From JAYWIG01 sp043789035 (GTDB taxonomy: Bacteria; Pseudomonadota; Gammaproteobacteria; Burkholderiales; Burkholderiaceae_E), in the NCBI GenBank assembly GCA_043789035.1, contig JAYWIG010000078.1, forward strand, positions 1 to 15,781: a stretch of DNA of 15,781 nucleotides, written 5' to 3'. Position numbers and translations under genes: made by a program. How positions within the stretch are numbered: position 1 is the stretch's first letter; every line of letters begins with the position of its first letter. Shown here piece by piece: positions 7,938-14,330 of the stretch. The notes below the pieces were generated by a model that worked only from the letters and a program-made list of their open reading frames with translations, was not told where the DNA came from and ran no database searches.

Positions 7938-8774
7938 ATGGCAAATGTACGCACTGTTTTTTATGTTTCCGATGGCACGGGTATCACTTCTGAAACATTT
8001 GGTCATTCCTTGCTTACGCAGTTTGAATCAATTCGAATTCGAGAGGTTCGCTTACCTTTTGTCGATTCGATTAGCAAAGTTACTGACGCAGTACGTCGCA
8101 TTGATACCCAAGCCGAGATCGACGGCAAGCGGGCCATCGTATTCACCACATTGGTCGACCCGCGAATGAATTTGTTGCTACGCCAAGCAAATGCACTCTT
8201 TATGGATTTATTTGGGCAGTTTGTAGAACCCTTAGAAGCAGAACTGGAAACAAAATCTACTCACACGGTGGGGCGATCACACACGGCAACGGATTCTGCG
8301 CAATATAAACGCCGCATAGAGGCGATTAATTTTTCACTTGCGCACGATGATGGCCAGTCGAGCCTCAACTTAGAGCAATCCGACGTTATTCTCGTAGGTG
8401 TGTCTCGAAGCGGTAAAACACCAACTAGCCTGTATTTAGCAATGCAACATGGCATCAAAGCCGCTAACTATCCGCTAATTCCCGAGGATTTTGAGCGCCG
8501 AAAATTGCCAGAGGTTTTGTACGAATACAAACCGAAATTATTTGGCCTCTCAATCACTCCGGATCGATTGAACGAAGTGAGGCAAGAAAGACGACCCAGC
8601 AGCCGTTATGCTTCGTTGGAACAATGCAGATACGAAGTCTCTGAAGCAGAAAGCATGATGAAGCGCGAAGGTATTCGGTGGCAATCTTCTACAACAAAAT
8701 CAATTGAAGAAATTGCGGCCACAGTTCTGCAAGAAATTCGTCCAGACGGCTCGCTTAGCCATGGCGTGGGTTAA
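7938..8774 (+). CDS. ppsR: PEP synthase regulatory protein (bifunctional kinase/pyrophosphorylase, DUF299)
   Basis: PpsR inactivates PpsA by ADP-dependent phosphorylation of the threonine near its catalytic histidine, and reactivates it by phosphate-dependent removal that yields pyrophosphate. The 278 residues fit the family. The N-terminus has the hallmark FYVSDGTGITSETFGHSLL (about 8-26), and the P-loop GVSRSGKT is at 154-161, followed by PTSLYLA. The RSGKTPTS form resembles the proteobacterial PEP-synthase regulators; Firmicutes PPDK regulators usually have a SRTSKT-type loop. Divergence from ppsA, which keeps the target Thr420, confirms the partner. The ATG at 7938 has a poor ribosome-binding site but is the only start placing the conserved SDGTGIT segment at the usual distance from the N-terminus. 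The TAA overlaps the convergent methyltransferase gene by 4 bases. Confidence 0.96.
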   Translation: MANVRTVFYVSDGTGITSETFGHSLLTQFESIRIREVRLPFVDSISKVTDAVRRIDTQAEIDGKRAIVFTTLVDPRMNLLLRQANALFMDLFGQFVEPLEAELETKSTHTVGRSHTATDSAQYKRRIEAINFSLAHDDGQSSLNLEQSDVILVGVSRSGKTPTSLYLAMQHGIKAANYPLIPEDFERRKLPEVLYEYKPKLFGLSITPDRLNEVRQERRPSSRYASLEQCRYEVSEAESMMKREGIRWQSSTTKSIEEIAATVLQEIRPDGSLSHGVG

Positions 8775-9619
8775 ACGCGTCGTTGCCGCCATTGCTCGTA
8801 AAGGCATACAGCGGCAGCACTCGCAACGTTTAACGATTCAACACCTTGTTGAGGAATCTTTAAAAAGTGGAGCGGAACCTTGCTTGAAGTCCGGGCTTTA
8901 ACTAGACTGTAGTCATCCAGATTAACACCTTGCCCCTCGTTACCAAAAACCCAGATTGCCCCCGCTTTTAAATCAGCCTCAAAGAGTATTTTTGTAGCAT
9001 GCCCTGTGGTAACGAAGATAGAAAGCTGGGTTTGCTGCGCATGGTCGAAAAGCTCTTGAATCGATTGATCTTCTCGAATTCCAACATTAAAGTGCGCCCC
9101 CATCGCGGACCGCAATACCTTTGGGCTCCACATCGATACGGTTGTAGCTGAGGTATACACTGAGCTCAAGCCGCAAGCCGCCGCCGTACGCAGTATGGTG
9201 CCCGCGTTACCAGGGTCTTGTACACCATCTAAGTAAAGCACATCTTGGTTTACAGATCTGCTCCTAGTGTTCAAGACGGGCTCAGGCGTTAACACTAGCA
9301 TCGCAATGGCAGGCCCATTTTCGACTTGAGTAATCTCGCTAAAAAGCTTATCTAACAGTAACACTACTCTGCCATTTCTAGATTGCCAGGCACTTATACA
9401 AGCTTGCGCTCCAGATGTTTCAAAAAACGCTTGCCCCACAAGCAGTACTTCTGTGTCAATGGGCGAGATTGAGAACTGAGATGCCAAAAAGGCCTCACAT
9501 AAGTGCACACCTTCTAAAAATATAAGCCCTGCGTTACTTCTCGCGCGTGACGAAGTCGCCAAATCTCTTGCGGATTTGATCCAACGGTTATTCGGCGATG
9601 AAACGACTTCAGAAACCAT
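8771..9619 (-). CDS. TrmH/SpoU-family RNA 2'-O-ribose methyltransferase
   Basis: This is a SAM-dependent SPOUT-fold enzyme expected to methylate a ribose 2'-OH in rRNA or tRNA. An N-terminal substrate-binding domain of the L30e-like type lies at about 8-110 (NRWIKSARDL, then LIFLEGVHLCEAFLAS). The trefoil-knot catalytic domain carries all three SpoU motifs: motif 1 DGVQDPGNAGTILRTA (131-146; Asn138 and Arg144 are the key residues), motif 2 FGNEGQGV (225-232, Glu228) and motif 3 IPQQGVESLNVASAAAVCLYE (255-275). The 282 residues are typical of a TrmH group with an N-terminal domain. I cannot name the target nucleotide, so no symbol is given. The gene is last in the operon, starting 11 bases after rnhB without a strong Shine-Dalgarno. 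Its stop overlaps the ppsR stop tail to tail. Confidence 0.92.
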   Translation of the reverse strand: MVSEVVSSPNNRWIKSARDLATSSRARSNAGLIFLEGVHLCEAFLASQFSISPIDTEVLLVGQAFFETSGAQACISAWQSRNGRVVLLLDKLFSEITQVENGPAIAMLVLTPEPVLNTRSRSVNQDVLYLDGVQDPGNAGTILRTAAACGLSSVYTSATTVSMWSPKVLRSAMGAHFNVGIREDQSIQELFDHAQQTQLSIFVTTGHATKILFEADLKAGAIWVFGNEGQGVNLDDYSLVKARTSSKVPLHFLKIPQQGVESLNVASAAAVCLYEQWRQRRV

Positions 9620-9630
9620 CTTTATTCATT

Positions 9631-10239
9631 CTAAGAATGCCGCTCATGCGCGGCCCGCACTGGTGCAAAACTTCTACGATGTTCAGCGATAGCGCCAAAC
9701 TTTTGCAACTGCTCCATATGCAACGCAGTACCGTAGCCTTTGTGCTGATCAAAACCATATTCAGGGTAGCGCAGGTGCAATGCAATCAAGCTAGCATCCC
9801 GGGCTGTTTTTGCAAGGATAGAAGCCGCTGAAATCTCTTCATGCAAGCTATCGCCTTTGATCACACAGAGCGTTGGCACCATTAACTTAGGATCGCGATT
9901 ACCGTCGACCAAGGCACTAAGCTGCGCCATAGAATTACGCTTCGAAACTTGCTCAACGCAAACAGCACAAGCTCTGCGCATCGCTAAGAGGGTTGCTTGC
10001 AAAATATTGAGGGAATCAATTTCAGCGACCGAGGCGCTTGCCAAACCAAAGGCAAAGGCATCTCGCAAAATAATCTCTCGTAACTTTTCACGTTGCTTTT
10101 GACTGAGTTTTTTTGAATCTGCCAAACCCAATATTGGCTTATCTGGATCAAGGATGACCGCCGCTGCAAAAACGTCACCAACAAGTGGCCCTCGCCCGGC
10201 TTCATCTATCCCAATAACTAGATTAGTCATGCGACTCAT
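9631..10239 (-). CDS. rnhB: Ribonuclease HII
   Basis: RNase HII cuts RNA in RNA-DNA hybrids and starts ribonucleotide excision repair by nicking 5' of a single ribonucleotide embedded in DNA. The 202 residues carry the full active site: the GIDEAGRGPL motif gives Asp12 and Glu13, VDGN gives Asp112, and KGDS gives Asp130. DSKKLS (41-46) and SAASILAKTARD (138-149) are also diagnostic. The start at 10239 abuts the lpxB stop (TAGATG). A second Met, codon 4 at 10230, would also leave a normal N-terminus, so the start is uncertain by three residues. No good Shine-Dalgarno is visible for either, which fits reinitiation after lpxB. Confidence 0.97.
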   Translation of the reverse strand: MSRMTNLVIGIDEAGRGPLVGDVFAAAVILDPDKPILGLADSKKLSQKQREKLREIILRDAFAFGLASASVAEIDSLNILQATLLAMRRACAVCVEQVSKRNSMAQLSALVDGNRDPKLMVPTLCVIKGDSLHEEISAASILAKTARDASLIALHLRYPEYGFDQHKGYGTALHMEQLQKFGAIAEHRRSFAPVRAAHERHS

Positions 10240-11385
10240 CTAATGGCTCGCTTTTCTAGATAACTCAAGTAACACGTCGGCCGCTCGCGAAGCACAGCCT
10301 CGGCGCAAACTTAAATGGATTTTGGTGAACTCATCAAGCAACCGCCAAGCGTTCTGTTCGTCATTTAACTGCACTTCAAGTGCATCCGCCAAAGCTAAAG
10401 GTGTAGCAGCCTCCTGAATCAACTCTGGGACTAACAAGGAATTGGCCAAGATGTTGGGTAACCCAATAAACGGCAAATAACCTTTGTCTTTCATAAGTCG
10501 ATAGCTCAACCAAGGCATTTTGTAGGCAATCACCATTGGCCTTTTAAACAAGGCCGCCTCAAGCGTAGCAGTACCGCTAGCCACCAATACGACATTTGCC
10601 TTGGCTAACGCTTCATACGAGTTTCCGTCGGTAATACTAAGACGCCCCATGAGAGTTGCGTTGACATCGGCAATGCCAGCGAGAATCATGCGAAGCCTCT
10701 TTGCAATCATATCGTTAGCCGCTGGAAGGACGAACTTTAATGTTGCATGCCTCTTAGCTAACACGCTAGCCGCCTCAAGAAACGTCGCTGCCATTGCATT
10801 GATTTCATCAAGCCTGCTGCCAGGCAGTAATGCTACCGTCAGGTCTTTGGTACTCCTCACTGGTTGTTCAAGAGCAATCGTATCGGCCAATGGATGTCCA
10901 ACATAAGTGGCAGCAATACCTTCCCTATCGTAGATTTCTTTCTCAAAGGGGAATACCAGCATCACATGGTCTGCGGCAGCTTTTACTTTAGTAATTCGTT
11001 CATACCGCCATGCCCATACCGAAGGGCCAATAAAGTGCACAGTCTTAAGGCCTGCGGCTCGCAACCTGCGTTCTAGCTCAATGTTAAAGTCGGGAGCATC
11101 GACTCCAACAAAAACATCCGGTTTCCATTCGATTAGTCTAGAGGCAAGATTCTTGCGTAACTTTAATAGTCTTGGTAAATGCTTGATCACCTCAACATAA
11201 CCTCGCACAGATAATTCATCAGTTGTATGCCAAGCTTGCATTCCTTGTCGTACAAGTGAAGGCCCTGCAATGCCTCTTGCATCGACAGGCGCTTGTTCAA
11301 TTAGCCCTGCCAACATTTGTGCCGCGAGTAAATCACCTGAAGCTTCGCCGGCAGCCAAACCAAGACGTATGGGTTGCCCAGTCAC
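10240..11385 (-). CDS. lpxB: Lipid-A-disaccharide synthase
   Basis: LpxB is a peripheral inner-membrane GT19 glycosyltransferase. It joins UDP-2,3-diacylglucosamine and lipid X into the beta-1,6 disaccharide backbone of lipid A, releasing UDP. Motifs in order are GLAAGEASGDLLAA (9-22), VGVDAPDFN (93-101), GPSVWAWRYERI (120-131), FPFEKEIYDREG (145-156), TYVGHPLADT (160-169), LLPGSRLDEI (186-195), and the nucleotide-binding segment ASGTATLEAALFKRPMV (269-285) followed by GLPNILANSLLVPELIQ (308-324). The length of 381 is typical. The start codon is GTG (11385-11383); no alternative ATG lies between it and the lpxA stop 7 bases upstream. With no clear Shine-Dalgarno, coupling to lpxA is likely. 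Confidence 0.97.
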   Translation of the reverse strand: MTGQPIRLGLAAGEASGDLLAAQMLAGLIEQAPVDARGIAGPSLVRQGMQAWHTTDELSVRGYVEVIKHLPRLLKLRKNLASRLIEWKPDVFVGVDAPDFNIELERRLRAAGLKTVHFIGPSVWAWRYERITKVKAAADHVMLVFPFEKEIYDREGIAATYVGHPLADTIALEQPVRSTKDLTVALLPGSRLDEINAMAATFLEAASVLAKRHATLKFVLPAANDMIAKRLRMILAGIADVNATLMGRLSITDGNSYEALAKANVVLVASGTATLEAALFKRPMVIAYKMPWLSYRLMKDKGYLPFIGLPNILANSLLVPELIQEAATPLALADALEVQLNDEQNAWRLLDEFTKIHLSLRRGCASRAADVLLELSRKASH

Positions 11386-11392
11386 GTTTTGA

Positions 11393-12178
11393 TCAACGCA
11401 CTATACCGCGCGTAACCGAATCTAAAAATGACGCAAGCATTGCAACCGAGGATACGCCAGTGGCCCGTGCTTGTTCGGCAAGAGCAAGCTTTGCCTCCGC
11501 CAAAGTCAAACCGTTTTTATAGAGCGTTTTGTATGCTTGGCGAATTTGAATAACGTCATCTGGAGAAAAGCCTCTGCGCTTCAATCCTTCGCTATTAATA
11601 CCGTGCGCTTGGGCTGTGTTCCCAGAAACCATCACGAACGGCGGAATGTCATGCAACACTACGCTGCCAACACCGCTCATTGCATGAGGGCCAACTTTAC
11701 AAAATTGATGAATACCTGTGTAACCTCCTAAGATTACCCAGTCGCCAATTTCTACGTGGCCAGCCAAGTTGGTGCTATTGGCGAATATACAGTGATCACC
11801 AACAATGCAATCATGGGCCACATGCACATAAGCCATGATCCAATTATCGTTACCGATTCGAGTAGCCCATTTATCTTGCGCCGTGCCTCGATTTAGAGTG
11901 ACGAACTCGCGAATCGTATTCGAGTCGCCAATGATGAGTTCAGTAGGCTCATTGTTGTACTTCTTATCTTGGGGAGCTGCACCAATCGATGCAAACTGGA
12001 ACACGTTGTTGTTTGCACCTAGTGTTGTTTTTCCTTCTATAGTTGTATGAGGGCCGATTTTTGTACCTGCGCCTATCGATACATCAGGCCCGATGACTAC
12101 GTAAGGGCCAATCTGTACGGAGCTATCAATTTGGGCCTTACTATCGATGATGGCCGTAGGGTGAATCAATGCCGTCAT
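11393..12178 (-). CDS. lpxA: Acyl-ACP:UDP-N-acetylglucosamine O-acyltransferase
   Basis: LpxA performs the first step of lipid A synthesis, transferring a 3-hydroxyacyl chain from ACP to the 3-OH of UDP-GlcNAc. The N-terminal two thirds (about 1-190) are a left-handed parallel beta-helix of hexapeptide repeats (such as IGPYVVIGPDVSIGAGTKIG). A helical C-terminal domain follows (KRRGFSPDDVIQIRQAYKTLY). The catalytic base is His122 in HVAHDC, equivalent to E. coli His125. His141 in AGHVEIG and His157 in HQFC match the conserved E. coli His144 and His160. Val170, in MSGVGS, occupies the hydrocarbon-ruler position (E. coli Gly173), which predicts a chain shorter than C14. Length is 261 against 262 in E. 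coli. The start overlaps the fabZ stop by 4 bases. Confidence 0.97.
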   Translation of the reverse strand: MTALIHPTAIIDSKAQIDSSVQIGPYVVIGPDVSIGAGTKIGPHTTIEGKTTLGANNNVFQFASIGAAPQDKKYNNEPTELIIGDSNTIREFVTLNRGTAQDKWATRIGNDNWIMAYVHVAHDCIVGDHCIFANSTNLAGHVEIGDWVILGGYTGIHQFCKVGPHAMSGVGSVVLHDIPPFVMVSGNTAQAHGINSEGLKRRGFSPDDVIQIRQAYKTLYKNGLTLAEAKLALAEQARATGVSSVAMLASFLDSVTRGIVR

Positions 12179-12642
12179 GCAGGAATCTCTCTAAGCGTGC
12201 ACATCAATTCCGCTTCAGCTGCTACTTGGCCATCAACCATTGCCTTGCCTGCGTACTTCCAAATTGAGCGCGATGTGCGCGTAATTTCAACATGCAACTT
12301 TAACTGGTCGCCAGGGCTTACCGGTCGCTTGAATCGAGCGCTATCAATGCCCACGAAATAGTAAACGCTGGAATCATCGGAAACCTTACCCATGGTTTGA
12401 AACGATAAGATCCCGGCGGCTTGAGCCAGCGCCTCGATAATAAGCACCCCTGGCATTACAGGCATATGCGGATAATGCCCAACAAAGAACGGCTCATTAA
12501 TCGTCACATTTTTTAACGCCACAATGCTCTTTCCCTTTTCGAGTTCAAGCACTCTATCAACGAGCAAAAACGGGTACCTGTGGGGAAGGTGCTCCAAAAT
12601 TGCTTTAATATCCATCACGGTAGGTGTCGTTTCAGTCGTCAT
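12175..12642 (-). CDS. fabZ: 3-hydroxyacyl-[acyl-carrier-protein] dehydratase FabZ
   Basis: FabZ dehydrates 3-hydroxyacyl-ACP to trans-2-enoyl-ACP in fatty acid elongation. It competes with LpxA and LpxD for hydroxyacyl-ACP, which is the usual explanation for its place among lpx genes. The 155 residues form one hot-dog domain. LPHRYPFLLVDRV (19-31) is the family opening, and the active site is GHYPHMPVMPGVLIIEALAQ (55-74), with catalytic His56 and Glu70. The ATG lies inside the lpxD 3' end (11-base overlap) at the end of an A8 tract and has no Shine-Dalgarno, so its translation probably depends on ribosomes finishing lpxD. Confidence 0.98.
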   Translation of the reverse strand: MTTETTPTVMDIKAILEHLPHRYPFLLVDRVLELEKGKSIVALKNVTINEPFFVGHYPHMPVMPGVLIIEALAQAAGILSFQTMGKVSDDSSVYYFVGIDSARFKRPVSPGDQLKLHVEITRTSRSIWKYAGKAMVDGQVAAEAELMCTLREIPA

Positions 12643-13693
12643 TTTTTTTCGATAGCCGTTCTAATTCTCTAAGGCGCTGCCGAAGCTGCGGAAGTTGTTT
12701 TAAGCTCACTGCAACACGCTCCCATTCGGCGTTATCTTGCAGAGGGAATACTCCGGAATAAAAGCCCGGCTGTTTAATTGATCGGGTGACTAGGCTCATT
12801 GAAGATACGGTAACGTTATCGCAAATTTCGAGATGCCCAAGCACGCCGGCTGAACCTCCGAAAGCACAGTTTTTACCAATAATGGCACTACCGGCGATGC
12901 CTACACATCCAGCGATTGCCGTTCCATCGCCAATTTGTACGTTGTGGGCGATTTGAACAAGATTGTCGATTTTCACTCCATTTCCGATGACGGTGTCCTC
13001 GATCGCGCCTCTGTCAATCGAGCAGTTGCTACCAATCTCAACATCGTCTCCGATCACCACGCTTCCGAGCTGAGCAATTTTCACCCATTGCTTGCCCTCC
13101 TTCGCGAAACCGAATCCATCTGAGCCAATCACTGTGCTGGAATGGATGATATTTCTACTGCCAATCTTGCATTGGTGATAGACAACTACTCCTGGATGTA
13201 AAACAGTTTCATTGCCTACGACTGCATTCCATCCGACAAATACGTTAGCGACTAATCGTACGTTAGCTCCGATTTTTGCGCCAGCCTCAACAATAACATT
13301 GGGCCCGATGCTCGCAGTGGAATCAACGCTTGCAAACTCACTAATCACTGCACTTGCATGAGTTGTCTGAGCAGGTGCAGGCTCGGAAAGAGTCCCGATG
13401 AAATTTGAAACCTTTGCGTAAGTCACGTATGGGTTTTCAACTACCCACAACAACGTTGTAACAGAACTAAGAGATGTAACCTCTAATGGCGACACAATCA
13501 AAACTCCACACCGGCTGTTTTGGGCCACCTTGACGTATTTTGCGTGGGCAACAAACCCTATATCGTCAACAGTACCTTCCTCTAAGCTAGCCAACCGATA
13601 AATCAGCTTCCGAGTTGCCTCTGGGTTTAGAAGTTTTCCACCAAATTTTTCAACCAAAGCTGCGAGGCTGGCAGGATTAGAGAGACGCTGCAT
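12632..13693 (-). CDS. lpxD: UDP-3-O-acylglucosamine N-acyltransferase
   Basis: LpxD adds the second 3-hydroxyacyl chain, transferring it from ACP to the 2-amino group of UDP-3-O-acyl-GlcN. The N-terminal uridine-binding domain (about 1-105) is followed by a left-handed beta-helix (about 115-305) with hexapeptide repeats such as IGPNVIVEAGAKIGANVRLV. A helical C-terminus (about 325-353) ends in QLRQRLRELERL. The catalytic histidine is His250 in LVQIAHNVQIG, equivalent to E. coli His239; His287 in VLGHLEI is also conserved. GSDGFGFAKEG (190-200) is a family motif. The 353 residues compare with 341 in E. coli. The ATG at 13693 is preceded by AGG at 6-base spacing. Its last codons include an A8 tract and overlap fabZ. 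Confidence 0.97.
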   Translation of the reverse strand: MQRLSNPASLAALVEKFGGKLLNPEATRKLIYRLASLEEGTVDDIGFVAHAKYVKVAQNSRCGVLIVSPLEVTSLSSVTTLLWVVENPYVTYAKVSNFIGTLSEPAPAQTTHASAVISEFASVDSTASIGPNVIVEAGAKIGANVRLVANVFVGWNAVVGNETVLHPGVVVYHQCKIGSRNIIHSSTVIGSDGFGFAKEGKQWVKIAQLGSVVIGDDVEIGSNCSIDRGAIEDTVIGNGVKIDNLVQIAHNVQIGDGTAIAGCVGIAGSAIIGKNCAFGGSAGVLGHLEICDNVTVSSMSLVTRSIKQPGFYSGVFPLQDNAEWERVAVSLKQLPQLRQRLRELERLSKKNDD

Positions 13694-13716
13694 GTAAGCC
13701 TAGTTTTTACTATCGC

Positions 13717-14238
13717 CTACCTGCCCGAAGCAAGTGCTTTTAAAACTTTTTCAGTAATGTCGATTCTCGCACTAGCAAATACAGCTTCGCCAAAAATAAA
13801 ATCAAACTTTTCCGCCGCTGCAATTTGTCGAATAACGGCATTGGCCTTCTCGATCACTTGAGCAGTCTCTTCATTCATTTTTTGATTAAGATCTTCTCTA
13901 TATTCACGTTGGCGGCGCTGAAAGTCCTTATCCATTTCAGCAATTTCTCGTTGTCGGCGAATACGATCAGGTTCGGGTAGAACTGCGTTGTCTCTATCTA
14001 AACGTTCGCTTTTGGCCTTTAAATTTGCCTGTAATTCGAGCAGTTCCTTTTCTCGCTTGCCGAACTCTGCATTTAATCTAGCTTCTGCTGACTTAGCCGG
14101 TGCAGCAGTTTTTAGAATCTTCTGAAAATCGACGAAACCGATTTTTGCAGCCCCTTCTTGCGCAAGAGCGATGGAAGAACTTAGCGCAAAACCACCTAAA
14201 ACACTGACTATCGATTTCAATATGGAGTGAAACTTCAT
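13717..14238 (-). CDS. ompH: OmpH/Skp-family periplasmic chaperone
   Basis: Skp is a jellyfish-shaped homotrimer that holds unfolded outer-membrane proteins in the periplasm and hands them to BamA, encoded just upstream. With the start at 14238 the product is 173 residues with a clean signal peptide: MKFHSILKS, a hydrophobic core (VSVLGGFALSSSIALA) and a cleavage site after Ala-Leu-Ala-Gln at about residue 27. Residues 31-42 (AKIGFVDFQKIL) match the family opening. A highly charged coiled coil (about 50-135) is followed by a C-terminal beta/helix segment. I chose 14238 because TAGGA precedes it at 9-base spacing. A longer frame opening with TTG at 14292 would put 18 unrelated residues before the signal peptide. 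It may have its own promoter as well as read-through from bamA. Confidence 0.93.
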   Translation of the reverse strand: MKFHSILKSIVSVLGGFALSSSIALAQEGAAKIGFVDFQKILKTAAPAKSAEARLNAEFGKREKELLELQANLKAKSERLDRDNAVLPEPDRIRRQREIAEMDKDFQRRQREYREDLNQKMNEETAQVIEKANAVIRQIAAAEKFDFIFGEAVFASARIDITEKVLKALASGR

Positions 14239-14247
14239 TGCTTGCTG

Positions 14248-14252
14248 TCCTA
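14248..14252 (-). promoter_or_regulatory. Shine-Dalgarno that fixes the ompH start
   Basis: On the minus strand TAGGA lies 9 bases before the ATG at 14238. It is one of the clearest ribosome-binding sites in the operon, and it supports the 173-residue OmpH over the longer TTG-initiated frame. Confidence 0.65.
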
Positions 14253-14302
14253 TCTTTGAAAGGTGCTTTAAATTAAAGAAAAAAGTCACCAATCGACTGA
14301 AA

Positions 14303-14330
14303 ATTATAAATCTTTAGAAAGCAGTTCCAA
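14303..14330 (-). promoter_or_regulatory. Candidate sigma-70 promoter for ompH and downstream genes
   Basis: On the minus strand TTGGAA (14330-14325) and TATAAT (14308-14303) are separated by 16 bases. The -10 box is a perfect consensus match and the -35 matches at four of six positions. The -35 box sits in the last codons of bamA and the -10 lies just past its stop. Transcription would start near 14296, giving a leader of about 58 bases before the ompH ATG. This is read from sequence only. Confidence 0.5.

Noticed and set aside
13717..14292. 191-residue OmpH starting at TTG 14292
   Set aside because: It would put 18 unrelated residues before a good signal peptide; a Shine-Dalgarno and ATG at 14238 fit better.
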